NCBI GenBank assembly: GCA_032716605.1
Contig: CM064512.1
Location: 30,586,038-30,650,037, forward strand
DNA: 64,000 nt
Source of the DNA: Paralithodes platypus
Taxonomy: Eukaryota; Arthropoda; Malacostraca; Decapoda; Lithodidae
Reading direction: 5' to 3'
The translations under genes and the position numbers were made by a program. Under the pieces are notes generated by a model, which saw nothing but the letters and a program-made list of their open reading frames with translations, did no database searches and was not told the origin of the DNA. Positions 22,401 through 34,281 of this stretch are shown piece after piece (within the stretch, counting starts at the first letter, position 1; each line of letters starts with the position of its first letter).

Positions 22401-23377
22401 AGGGAGTCCAAAAATAACAAACCTCCCCTTAAACACAACCGGAATAACGTTGGTGTTTTTACCTGAATAAATATAATCCGTGAGACTCGCTTCACAGGAG
22501 GGCGGCAGGAACAGGCCGTCGAACTTCTCACAGAAAATCCATAGCATAATATCAACAAATATTTTGCCAAACCAGGCTTTAAGGTTCCGTTGGAGTAAAT
22601 GTTCATGGCACGCCAGCAAATAGTGTGAAGCCTTTATGGGTTTTCAATTTCTATATCAATCATACTCGTATGAACCATATTAATAAACATATTTTCGCTT
22701 TGGTAAATACATAATTATACTTCAAAACAGGTACTTGCGCGATGGGACAGCTTGTAGACAGTCTGAATTATGTTGGTTATGCCGCTTTGATTTTGGGCAA
22801 AATGGCACGTCTACTTTATTATTATTATTACAAACACGTACACACACATACACACTAGCATAATTATTGTATTATTATTTTTTTTAATGTAAAGTACATT
22901 AATATCACACATTGTAAAATGAGCATTTTCAGCTCATGAGGCTGCCATTCTTTAATAAACCGTTTATTATTAATATTATTATTATTATTATTATTATTAT
23001 TACACACACACATCGACCTTCACATTTATTATATACATTGGATATGAACGAATACAAAAAATGTATCCTTAAAGTTTAGTATATGAAAGATATAACTTGT
23101 TTTATACATTCATTCTACATTAAGTAAAATGTGTGGCTGTGAGTGTATGTCATTCATTGTTGGACGGACACGGAATTGATGTATAAATATAACAGTGTTG
23201 GCATAGTGTGTGTGGGTGTCGTTTATAACAGAGTGCCAACGGTTAAAATGTTTGTGGGAATATTGAAAATGGAACAACGTAGTAGGCTATGTGTTGATAT
23301 ATATAAACTATTATGAGTGTAGGTGGAGAATTGTGTTGGGTGCGATTTTGAATGTATGTACTAGAGCATGTACTGTA

Positions 23378-23410
<33 letters not shown>

Positions 23411-23600
23411 ATAAGTATACTTACTCCCTATTATTTGTTATTCATAATATAAGTAATGGGAAATGCGATTAAATATTTGCTTATAATGCTGATGGGAAAA
23501 GGGATGTTGGTAATGCAGTTTTGAATTCTCGGATGTAAATACCCGACATGTCAAGCAATATTTATATTACGTATTGTTCGCATATGTTTTGTTAATGTTT
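22401..23600. other. Non-coding stretch with ATT microsatellites
   Basis: (ATT)n at 22965-23001 and 23380-23409. No gene recognised; ORF 22362-22619 on the minus strand has no motifs. Confidence 0.5.
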
Positions 23601-23705
23601 GTCTATGTGAGTCAGTGAGAAAAAAGTCAGAACTCCCTGTGGCGAGTGCCTCCCCCAGAGTTGAAAGAGTGACAGGGCCAAAATCAAGGGACGTTCGAGC
23701 GTTCG
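23601..23705 (-). mobile_element. 3' tail of LINE family B
   Basis: GTCTATGTGAGT, then GAGTGCCTCCCCCAGAGTTG, GTGACAGGGCC and AAGGGACGTT: about 105 bp matching the 3' UTR of the LINE fragments at 17152-17284 and 48296-48407. Extreme 5' truncation. Confidence 0.6.
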
Positions 23706-24639
23706 AGATAAGCAGAATAATAGTAATGGTGATACAAATCTACCATAATATATTAGTTTAGAAACAAATAGTTGTGTTAAGTTTCGAATAGATAAGGTAG
23801 GGTTTTGCTTGTTTAAGCTAAGATTGTTTAATGTACAAATAAATGTTGGTAAGTTAAGATAAAACATGTTTATTTGGTAGGATGAGGCTGTAGGCACCAG
23901 CCGAACAAGGCGATACTCCAGGGGAGTGCTACTGGTGCCTGATTAGGACAGCTGGAATTACTGTTCACCACTTGGCCTCCCTAGCTGATCCTTTTTGTGC
24001 CTCATGAATATTGAGGGCAACCTCAGCCTGCCCTCAAAAACACCTCTTCATATCAATACATTATACTATAAACTCATTACATACTATGCTACCTTGCAAA
24101 ATTTCCAAAATATAACGTCAAAACGCCCAGCCTTGGAGTCACCAAGGGAGGGTGCAAGGGTGGAGGACCAAATATGCCTCCATCGGATTGAACCCTGGTT
24201 TGGACTCCTCTAAATGCCCTGGATCTCATCCTGATGCTCTTTAACATTTCTTTAACATCCTCTCTGTAGAACACAATATCCCTTCAAGCAAACCTGCATT
24301 ACTTTTCCTCAGCTAAACCCAGTTGTCTAAGGCAGCAGGCAGCAAACCTTTCTCTTTGTCCTCCTGCTATCTTCATCCTCAATTCCAAGCCAAAAGTGGA
24401 TGTTGTGCGTATGTTTGCAAAATAAAATATTGATCTTGTGTTCCCAACTATTACTCTTCTGAATTCTCAACTCTCTGGCTTAGCTATCTTTTCGCTCTCT
24501 CATTAAAAAAAATATGTACTGTTTATGTATCCCCTAATTATACTGACTATCCATAAATGTTTACTTCTAAAGTGTAACAAATCTTATCAATGTTGTCCTT
24601 CTCTGAAATCTCAACCTTGGGATAATTCAATGTTCACCA
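23706..24639. other. Non-coding stretch
   Basis: Nothing recognised. Two short imperfect inverted repeats (GGGCAACCTCAGCCTGCCC near 24014; CACCAGCC...GGTGCC near 23896-23940). Confidence 0.4.
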
Positions 24640-25602
24640 ACCCAAATGAGTCTCCTCTTATTTCACTAGCAGTGAGATGGCGCTTTGACTGTCCAATATA
24701 AGTGGAATTACACCCACTACATTTGAAAAGATACACCACTGGGGATTGCAGAGATTCGGGAATTCGGTCTTTGAACTTGAAACAATTACCTAAGGAACTC
24801 TGTGACTTAAATACAACTCTTAATGATACTTGTGGATAGAAGTCCCGAAATAGATTAGTTACTTTGTTTCTTATGGCAAATTATTGTTTGCCAATGAAAG
24901 CGATTGTAAAATAAATAATAGCTTTCGAAACTGACATATCTTCTTTGGGTGATGAACGTAGTGTATTGATATGTGTGTCGATATAAGTGTTAATGAAATC
25001 AAGTGGGAAGCCGTTAAGGTTCAGAATGTTTCTCCGGTGTTCCAATTCTAAATGCAGAGCAAAATAAGATGAACAAATATGATATGCCCGTGTTACTAAT
25101 GTGACCATCAAATATCTGTTAAACTGGATGGGGATATTAGAAGTGAATTTGGTAGTAAGCCCTGTGAAGGTGGGTTTTCTATAAACAGATGTGATGAAAG
25201 TGTCGTTCTTTTTCTCAACAAACATATCTAAAATGGGTAATTTATAATTTTCCTCAGTTTCACAAGAGTTTATGTAATCAAGAAAGAGGGGAACATGAGT
25301 TGAACATTTAAAAACAACAAACGTGTCGTCCACGTAGCGTTGATACAAAACGGGATTAAAAGCAGAGGGGCAATTGTTTATCCAGTTTCTTTCGTGATAG
25401 GTTATAAATGTATTAGCTAAAATGGGAGCAAGTGGATTACCCATCGCAAGGCCATCGGTCTGTTTAAAGATATTACCATTGAAAATTAATATTGAGGCCC
25501 TAACAGCTGAGGAAAGCAATCTATGAAATTGTTGTTTGTTAAATCCATATATAATAGGGTCTTCTCGAAACAATTCATCACAACAGATATACACTGGTAT
25601 AT
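24640..25602 (-). pseudogene. Penelope-like element: RT and start of GIY-YIG endonuclease
   Basis: The frame 25609-24881 holds a Penelope-type reverse transcriptase: ICCDELF, FKQTDGLAMGNPLAPILAN and LYQRYVDDTFVVF (catalytic YVDD at about 25325-25336), then LDMFVEKKNDTFITSVYRKP. These are the standard blocks of PLE RTs, which are closer to telomerase than to LINE RTs. A frameshift near 24880 is followed by VTNLFRDFYP and PVVYLFKCSGCNSTYIGQ (about 24690-24745), the Cys-containing segment that opens the GIY-YIG nuclease. The nuclease core beyond RHL is missing, so the element is truncated at its 3' end. Its 5' part is separated by the transposon at 25604-31175. Confidence 0.85.
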
Positions 25603-25603
25603 G

Positions 25604-25729
25604 AGCCAAGACCCGAATTTTGGGATATCGGTACCACCCGGGGTGACTAATTCTCTTAGGTGTTTTTAGCTTGCTACATGTCTCTAGTTTATGTTTTGAT
25701 ATGATAGCCCTTGCACATTGGTAGCTTAA
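25604..25729. repeat. Left terminal inverted repeat of the XPG-type transposon
   Basis: Pairs with 31045-31175. It contains an extra block of about 11 bp (around AGACCCGAATTTTGG) that is absent from the right copy. Confidence 0.65.
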
Positions 25730-25922
25730 TGGTCGTTATCACTTCTTGAATAGACATACCCTACCGAAAATTCCGAAATTTTTTAAAATGTCAAATTTGG
25801 GGACAGCAATGCCTAAATGTCAACAAAATGCATATAGTAATTGTCACATTTAATACAAGTCCTGTAAATACACACTAAGCATGCCATGGGCTTGTACATA
25901 CTATTATGGCAAATTACTACTC

Positions 25923-28900
25923 CTAAATATCATCTACGTCAGACTCGGAATCTGACTGTTGTGCCACCGGCTCTTCTTCAATAGCCTTGTTCTGACATGT
26001 CTGTAACCTGCACATGTCCGTGCATTTTAGACCCTTGCTGAGGCAAGTACACTTAGGGAGTTCGCATGACCGCACACACTTGCAAGACAGTAGCTGCATA
26101 ACAGCATCTGGTGCTGGTGAGCCTCGCATCCAGTTGACGGCAAGCTTACCGTCCTCATCTGTCATCCAACCGCAGTCTGTTGGGTTCGCAACAAATGGCT
26201 GGCTCTGAAGACTTCTCCTCCAGATCGCAGCCTGGTAGTTTGCACGCAGTGCATGCATGAAGAGGCAGTCCTCACAAGGAGGGAGTTGACTTGACTCTAC
26301 CTCTCCACGTCTTGCACAGAACAGCTCATACCGAAGCTTGTTTACCTTAGTTGTGTGGGTAGATGGTAGGTACATGTGGCAGGTGATTTCCTGTAGCTTC
26401 TCAAAGAGTTCAGGAGACACTTCCCATGAGCGTCCAAGTTCGTGAAAAGCATGCTGGTATGTCTTGTCCATCTTCACCTGCTTGAGTGTCGTCATCTTCC
26501 CTCGGCCAGCGAATGCACTGACGGTATCACAGCCTGTAAAGGCATGCATACCAATCAATGAATCACACACGCTGCCTCCCAGTGTGCGGCTCAGTGTGGT
26601 GATATCCAGGAATCTTGTCCGGTTTCTTCGTCCCGCACTTCTGGAACAGATGGGATGGGATCTTGTGGCACATGCCAAGACACAACACCATGACGTCTGT
26701 ATCTTCTGCAGTGATGATGACAGACTTGTTCCCAGATTCTGCTGCATGAAGTGCATGGAGAAGAAGGCGTGTGTCTGCTTCTTCTTGAGTTGACTTAAGC
26801 TCAGGAGCCTCTTCCCACTGCTCTTTGGTGATCTTGAAGCAGCGCTGCTCACATGTGACATACAGCTCCTTGTCCTTGAGCTTCTCCCTGTGCTGTGGTG
26901 CCTTCCATTCTTCTACCAAGAACTTGATAAGACTTGCCTTGTTGGAGGAACTACCGAGTAACTTTCTCCACTGCTGGATGTTGTGCCCAGGTTGAATGTT
27001 CTTGAAATGAATTCCTGTGCCTGCACTTCTTTTGGCTCGTTCTGCATCCTTGATGGATGTCTCCTTGTAGATATCAAACACAACATCAATGCGCCTGCTC
27101 TTAGCACCTTCATGAACAGCGTGACTCAGTGCTGTACCTGCAAGCTGTGAAAAAGTTTTGTCGTTTCCCTTCAGTTTGTGGACCAGGCTCATCCCATCAA
27201 TTATGGTAGCAGAGGGCTCGGGTATCACTTCTGCAGGAGAAACATTCCTCTCTAACTCCTTTGCGAGGGCAGCCTTGTTGGTCTTGCGGAGAGACCCATC
27301 ACCGCTGGCAAGTGCCCAAGGCAAAGGCCCCAGGGGATGAGCCAAGACATCACTCATTTTGAGCTTTCTGTTCTCGGCAACAAGGATCATCTGGCCAAAT
27401 AGGTTCCTGTCAGCCTTTAAGATAACCTCCTTGGCATGGTCTTGTGAGCGTGGCTTCATTCTGATGTTAGTGAACGTTCTCAGTTTCGTCTTCGTCATCG
27501 TGTCATGAAACTGTATAGTTGGCGTATCGATCTCCAGGCGCTCTTCCTTGAAGGCTTGATATGCATCCTCTCCTATTCTGTAGGCCCCTAGAAGGTCTTT
27601 GACAACTTCTGGTGGTGCCATAGTCGCAGTTGACAAACTGACAAGATCTTCTTGCTCTGCCTTGAAGGGGTTCAACCAGCTGGTCTCCATCAGTTGAACT
27701 AAAGATTGGACATCGGCCTCATCTCTTCTAATCCTGGGCATCTGTAGGTCTGGGTGGCTGAAGTCAGTATACTTTTGGCCTACTACCATAGTCCTGAGCT
27801 GCCTTAAGTACCTGCTGCGATACTCCGATGTCAGGTAGTACCTGGCGACAGCTCCGCCTTTCAGGCTGAAGCCTTTTGTGCCCCCTGGTGTCTGGGTGTC
27901 TTTGTTGATCGTCTCTTCGATTGTCTGGTCCACAGGGATCCGTCCAAAGGGATTCTTGCTACCGATCTGGACCGAAAAGCCACCTTGCATGAAGTGTTCA
28001 TGGACCTCTGGGTGTTCAATGGGCAGTCGAGACATCAAGGCATAGTAGTAGGTTAGGAACCGGGCATAGTTCACTTTGTCATAGGCAAAACACCACGGTA
28101 TCATCTGTCGGATTGCTCCTAGGTGGAGCATCCAGTTGCCTTCTCTGGAGGCTCGAATTAAGTCCAGCATGATCTCAACCATGTCCAGGTATGACATCCA
28201 GAATGCTGAGAGGTTGTGTTCATCTCTGAGGGTCTCAAGATAAACTTGGAAAAGCTTCATGATATGTGTGCATGATTCACTCTCCATCAGCTCTTGAAAG
28301 AGTCCCTGAGACACATTGCTGTGAAAGCTGTTGATGTCCTTCAGTGTTTCATCTAGATGGTGTATGTCCCTTGAATGGTTTTCTTCTAGCCATGAAAGGA
28401 AGCCTTTCCATGCAAGCCTCATCAGTGCTTCATACACGAGCTTGTGTAGTCTCACTGCTCTGTTGTACCTCTTGCCGTTCATCACTCCTGACACTGATCC
28501 TTCTGCGATGATACCTGATTCCACACACAGATCTCTAAGACCTGCATCTTGAAACCTCTTTCCTATGGTGGAGATGAGATTACAGATTGTGTGGAAGACG
28601 CCCATCCTGATGATAATGTTCTTGAACTTCTCTTGTTTCCAGATAACTTCGGCAGCTTTGGCATAGAGTGCTTGATCAAACACGCACACAATCTTGTTAA
28701 GCTGTAAGGACTGCATGATAGCATGCGTTTGTTCCAAGATTTCATTAACGGTGGACATTTCTGTTGCGGGAGCATTGATAGTGGGCAGGTAGCTTACAGT
28801 GTCCTGAACCACTGCAATGTCTCTGCGCATTTTGATGTTGAACCCAGTCCAACTGCTGATGGACTGGTCCTCATGGTCTGACATTCGAGTAAGAAGCCAG

Positions 28901-30630
28901 ATATGGTTCTTTGTCTTTGAATCCTGGACTTCCTTGGTAGTGTCGACATACGCAGTCTCAATCCTAGGTGGCCCTGCCCGCCGCCCAACATTGTATATTG
29001 GCAGCATTGATGATGTCTGAGTGATGCTTCTTATCTTGGACTTGGTAATCTCTGGCAGGACTTTCTCTGGCACAGAGCCTGCAACCTTGGACTGGACAGC
29101 AATGCCATTGACTCTATGAGAAGTACCTGCTCCACTTAGGGTCTCTTCAAGTCGGTCAATGTTATCCCAGGCCAGGGTTGTGAACACACCAGGGTAGATG
29201 TTTGCTGGCAGTGGAATGTCATCCTTTGAGCATTCCAGCTTCTGGATACAAAGGGCTGTATCGATCTCCTCAAACATTGAGTAAGACACACAGTGACCAA
29301 GACGATTCAGAGTTCGGATCAGTTCTGTGTTTCCTGTCAAAGACTTTACAGCATTGGTCAGCAGTACGTGCTTGGGTGGTTTTGTCTTGCCACTGGTAAC
29401 AGCAAAGACCAAGTCACTGCCAAAGGAAGTGGCAAGACGTTGAGCTCTTTCAGAGGGAGTTTCACACTCACACTCTCCTGTCAGCAGGGTGTGCAGGAAT
29501 TGAGTGACTGCTGCAGGAATGACATTCTGATCTGTATCGGGAGGCCATGGCTGACTCACATCTTGTTTATTGATCTCATTCCTCAGCTGCATTCCTGCTT
29601 TGGTTAAGACATCTTCAGAGTTAGCTGCTCTTGCTTCTTGCAGGTCTTTTGCCATTTTGTGTGCTTGCCGGGCAAGGTCGTCCATTGAGAGGCTGCGTGG
29701 ATAGATTAGAAGCTTTCCTTTCTCATCTGGGACAAAGCGTAGTGATTCTCCAAACTCGGTTTCAATCTTTCGGCGAACATGTTTCTTTGTCGCTGGTTTC
29801 AGTTGGATAATACCACGGGACATCATGGATCTCTCAAGCCTAGATGTGAGGTTTGTCATAGGCAGTACCTCTGGGTTGGGGAATAATTTGGTCCTTATAT
29901 ACAAGCAGAGTTCCTCGAGGGCTTCTGTCTCAACCTCTTCGTAGCGTGCTTCCTCGCTTTCTTCCTGATTTTCACCTGCACCCGACCTGGCGGCCGCTGG
30001 GAAATCATCTTTTGTGAAGAGTTTGTAGCACGACTTGTGGTAGTGACCCTCTGCAGCAACAAGGTCTCTGCTAACTAAACCAAGGATTCTCTGGTTGAGT
30101 TTCCTTATTGCTGCTCTGCGAATCTTCTCATCTGCTCGTAGCTCAACACACTGTATGAGTGGCTCCCTTGTCTTTGTTGTTTTTATGTACTTGCTTGACT
30201 TCTCGCAGAAGATACATACTTTGGCATACACCCTGCTAGTACTAGGGGCATCCCTTGATGCCCTCCTCCTGGGGTCGACGCTTGCTGATTCTATCTTGAC
30301 ACCCTTGGCAAGGATAGAATCCAGTGACTTCTTCATTGTAAAGAGACTACGACATTTACGGTGATAATGTATGTGTGGTATTCCTCCTTCTTCAAGGCCC
30401 TTGGCTGCTTCCAGGACTGGATCATGCTGCCTGATTTCTGCAGCCCTGAGCAATGTGTTCCAGGAGTCCAAATCCTGTGGTGACACCAGAGCATCGCTGT
30501 CATCATCAGAGCAGTGGATGATACAGTCGATCCGTGCTCTCTTCCTCGCAGATGGTTCCATCCTGCCGTCAAACAGTCGACACACACGTGCAAAAAATAT
30601 CACCATTAAACCATGAACAAACAAACACAT
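25923..30630 (-). CDS. Transposase-like protein with XPG-type nuclease motifs (one frameshift)
   Basis: A 1,355-codon frame (30630-26563) continues after one frameshift near 26600-26640 in an overlapping frame down to a stop at 25923, about 1,570 residues in all. The N-terminus has two similar Cys/His modules, one ending HYHRKCRSLFT (about residue 85), the other starting CIFCEKSSKYIK and ending HYHKSCYKLFT (about residue 205). Near residues 1280-1315 it reads STQEEADTRLLLHA and VIITAEDTDVMVLCLG; after the frameshift comes GMHAFTGCDTVSAFAGRGK. These three blocks line up with the acidic motifs of FEN1/XPG nucleases (EAEA, EDSD, GCD then a glycine-rich turn). The C-terminus has a dense cysteine cluster (CKCVRSCELPKCTC...) and an acidic tail. 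Expected role: cutting DNA during transposition. The start could also be the internal Met near 30558 (MEPSARKRARID), which follows a hydrophobic leader of doubtful meaning. Splicing instead of frameshift cannot be excluded. Confidence 0.7.
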
Positions 30631-31044
30631 TACATGGAAACCACTCTACATATGTTTGCTCCTTCCAATAATAAATTATCCCCAAAATATAACAAAAAAT
30701 CCCCAAATATGAAATAAACCCCTAAATATGGAGAAACTTGAAATACACATCGGAATAATTCTTGTAGAGAATCAAATAAGCTACAAGAGCTGTTAGAATA
30801 TATTTTCAATGTTCCCCATATTTAAGGATTTATTCTAGATTTAGAGGAAAATACCCAAAATATAGAGTATATTCCGAAATATGAGGAAATTTGAAAAATA
30901 CCTAGGAACAACTCTGGTAGAGAATATAATTCTACATAGGTGTTCAAAGTTTCGCGATGATTGTGTGATGGATTTTAAAGAAAATGAGGAAAACGCCGAG
31001 CGTCACGCTAAAAATCTTTATTTTTGGGTAGCGCCCCTATTGCA
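30631..31044 (-). other. 5' region of the XPG-type transposon, with diverged subterminal duplication
   Basis: AT-rich leader between the gene and the right terminal repeat. Two diverged copies of an approximately 165-bp block lie in tandem: 30665-30830 and 30840-30955 share CCAAATAT / GGA-AAACTTGAAA-ATAC / GTAGAGAAT / CTACA(A/T)AG-TGTT blocks. Repeated subterminal motifs are common binding sites for transposases; that role is inference. Confidence 0.4.
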
Positions 31045-31175
31045 TCAAAAAAATTAGACTAAGCTACCAGTGCGAGAAGGCCATCATATCTTAATGTACT
31101 TACAGTCACTCTATAAACATTTTAGTACCATTCGTGTTTAGTCACCCCAGGTGGTACCGATATCTGGCCTGGCTC
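31045..31175. repeat. Right terminal inverted repeat of the XPG-type transposon
   Basis: Reverse complement of 25604-25729, with the block GTCACCCCAGGTGGTACCGA at 31141-31160 and the AAGCTACCAGTGCGAGAAGG block at about 31053. Confidence 0.65.
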
Positions 31176-31230
31176 ATGAACTATGAGGGGTATATTAGTA
31201 AAGAGGGACTTGTTGTCGTGCTGGTTTTTC
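31176..31230 (-). pseudogene. Penelope-like element RT, upstream part
   Basis: The minus strand reads HDNKSLFTNIPL immediately outside the transposon. KSLFTNIPL is the conserved PLE block that directly precedes the ICCDELF block found at the other side of the transposon. The frame meets a stop about 12 codons upstream and then a microsatellite, so only this scrap of the 5' half remains. Confidence 0.65.
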
Positions 31231-31274
31231 TATTTATTATACGCCTCCGCTTCCCCCATGAAGAGAGCATCGCT

Positions 31275-31998
<724 letters not shown>

Positions 31999-32202
31999 CC
32001 CCTTCTGTACCGGTGACGTCTTTTATATTTTATGCTAGCCATATTTAGACGATTGTATGGTGTTTAAGGGTCTGTGGTAGAGAAAATGGTTAAGTGAGAT
32101 AGTTCGAAGCCTATACAAAGCTGGAAACTCTTTTTAAACTGAATATAATTGTCTAATAGTAGCCAGAATAAGGTTAAAAGGACAGCACCGGTAGTCAAGA
32201 AG
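31999..32202. mobile_element. Degraded TTAA-type MITE
   Basis: Left end CCCCTTCTGTACCGGTGACG; right end, reversed, CTTCTTGACTACCGGTGCTG. Both are followed inward by a CCA(T/G)A-type block, and TAGTAGCCAGAATAA also occurs in the MITE at 34282-34970. The flanks are GTAA and TGAT, so the TTAA sites appear decayed. Confidence 0.45.
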
Positions 32203-33083
32203 TGATGAATCTTTTGTAACAAATATTTTAATATTTAATATTCATAATGAATACCAACCGTACACAGCAAGATCCTGCATTGCATAAATGTTGAGATTGA
32301 ACCATACGAATGTTGTGGTTGTTATTTTTTGTATTACAATATTTTCTACAAATCAAGTAATATCAAATATAATTCAAATATAAATATGATGGTTGTACCT
32401 ATCAATGTTACCACTAAAAACATTTTTTTTGTTTTTGTCTTGAACATTAAGAGAGATATGAACGAAAGGGTCCACATATAACACCAATGAGCGTCGTTAT
32501 AATAGGGCAGTTTTAACTTGACATAGGTCAAAATAAGTAGAGACTTAGGAGGAGGTTTTAAGTTTGCTCCATAGACCTCTATCAAGCTTCAAAAACACCC
32601 ATAAGACCCCTCACCCCCTTCCTTTGACCAATGTGTGTGCATTTTTAGATTGCCAAAGGTCATGGCCGAATGTAGATTCCTCCTAAATTACAGACGCGCT
32701 ATCGCTTGCCTATTGATACCTAAATGACACGACAGGTCTTAATATTGACAAATAAATGGGACGAAACCTTGTACAATCGCCAAACTAATGGATTGAACCT
32801 CAATAAATCTCAAGACTAGAGAGATTACAGTTATCAGAAAGTAGTTACAATCTAAACAGAGTATAACGTGATTAGAGGCAGAACAATGTAAAGTATCAAC
32901 ACACTAAAGTGGTTCAGGACCTCCTTCTCCCTTAGGTTCAGTCCCATTAGTTTTGAGATTTTGAGATTTTCGCTTCATTTTGGTGTCGATTTCTTCTTGA
33001 CGAGCCATAGCGAACTTGCCATTTTTGTATTTATCTGCACATATACTGTAGGCCATATCTCGAAAGTGTAGTGTATTATATTT
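32203..33083. other. Non-coding; holds second copy of a dispersed repeat
   Basis: 32580-32800 is the second copy of the unknown repeat described at 22205-22400. Otherwise nothing recognised. Confidence 0.45.
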
Positions 33084-33407
33084 ATGACTAAAAAACGGAC
33101 AAGCTACCGTGACTTACCTGTGAGAACCACCAAACCATTATTGCTCCTCCATCAAATACGGTAGTTATCAGCCACCACCCAACCCTATTATCGCCCTTAA
33201 ATTCAAGTTATCTGTCAATATTAAGTATAAATATACAAAAAGTATGTATTTTTGTATATTTATATTTTGATATTGACAGATAACTTGAATTTAAAGGAGA
33301 TAATAGTGTAGGGTAGTGGCTGATAACTACCGTGTTTAATGGAGGAGCATTAATGGTTTGGTGGTTCTCACAGGTAAGCCACGGTAGCTTGTCCGTTTCT
33401 TAGTCAT
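33084..33407. mobile_element. Foldback element, about 160-bp arms
   Basis: Nearly the whole 324 bp is one inverted repeat: ATGACTAAAAAACGGACAAG at the left returns as CTTGTCCGTTTCTTAGTCAT at the right. The arms stay paired through GGTAGTTATCAGCCAC/GTGGCTGATAACTACC to an AT-rich centre near 33240. Non-coding. A MITE of foldback type; the target duplication is unclear. Confidence 0.8.
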
Positions 33408-33909
33408 TAATGTGTGACTTTAACCTCGTGACACAGGGACAAGTGGCTTATTTCTACACTTTTGGTAATGCACTATATTGACGAAAATTAGGGCACGGTG
33501 TGAACAAAACCTGTGTCAAAATATCATACTGATCCAACTGTTTATTATTAAAAAAAATCCCGAAGAACGATGTAACACGGCCTCTGAAACTCATAGTAAA
33601 TGACACAATATGGGCAATATGGGTCTTAATATGGGCAAAACAATGGAGTTAACAATCTTAAAATCGCCAAACTAATTGGGCGAACGCCTTAAGATGTCAA
33701 AACTAATGGAGCTAAAAATGGGGAAGAAAAACAAAAGAGAGAGAGAGAGAGACTTACATAGATACACTGGCCACACAGACCTTACGATCCAAACGAGGTG
33801 GTCAGGATTAAACTATGTCTTTGCAGTGATAGTGACATTTTCTTTTAATGAAACCTAGTGCTCTGTTTGCTTTGTTTGCGGCTGTTGTGCATTGACGAAT
33901 CTACGAATT

Positions 33910-33945
<36 letters not shown>

Positions 33946-34277
33946 TGGGGTGAGAGATAAAAGGCAGCCGGTAGTGTGTTTCTGACACATGGGAACAACA
34001 GCAGAGAAAAACAAGAGAGAACACCAAATATTGGAAATACTGTACATCAATACCAATATCCAACAGCACAGATATATTTGGCTTTGGCTGAAGAAATATT
34101 GAATTATTTAAGCAGCATTAGATATGTGTGAATATATATTTTGTGTGTTTAATGTTGTGTTGTGTTGTCCCTGTTCGAGTTCTGTCTCGAGTCGGCCATC
34201 CCCAGCTATGGGGTATGTATTGTACCTGTGTATATACAGTATACATACATACAAACATACATACATACAAAGAAGTA
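33408..34277. other. Non-coding stretch with GA and ATAC microsatellites
   Basis: (GA)n at 33911-33943, a shorter one near 33736-33750, and a CATA/ATAC run near 34232-34270. No gene recognised. Confidence 0.5.
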
Positions 34278-34281
34278 TTAA

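Larger units (their letters stand above)
25604..31175 (-). mobile_element. DNA transposon with XPG-like nuclease (Academ-like)
   Basis: About 5.57 kb bounded by inverted repeats. Left: GATATCGGTACCACC...GGGGTGACTAA near 25625-25652 and ATGATAGCCCTTGCACATTG near 25700-25719. Right: the same two blocks reversed near 31138-31167 and 31045-31088. The inverted repeats are therefore about 125 bp long, with gaps. The flanks are two parts of one Penelope-like element, which proves insertion. The exact ends are blurred because GGCTCAT/ATGAGCC occurs at both; TCAT is a possible 4-bp target duplication. A single long gene fills most of the minus strand. Academ elements are known for an XPG-type nuclease and 3-4 bp target duplications, which fits. 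The superfamily call is from memory of family traits. Confidence 0.65.

Noticed and set aside
23592..23897. 101-codon minus ORF sharing a segment with the plus ORF at 45733-46038
   Set aside because: The shared segment is the antisense or sense reading of the LINE B 3' tail, not a protein family.
30095..30364. Plus-strand ORFs opposite the transposase gene (also 29293-29607, 26464-26793)
   Set aside because: Shadows of the 1,355-codon minus frame.
25923..30630. Host DNA-repair gene of the FEN1/XPG family
   Set aside because: The protein is far larger, lies between long inverted repeats inside another mobile element, and carries transposon-like N- and C-terminal cysteine modules.
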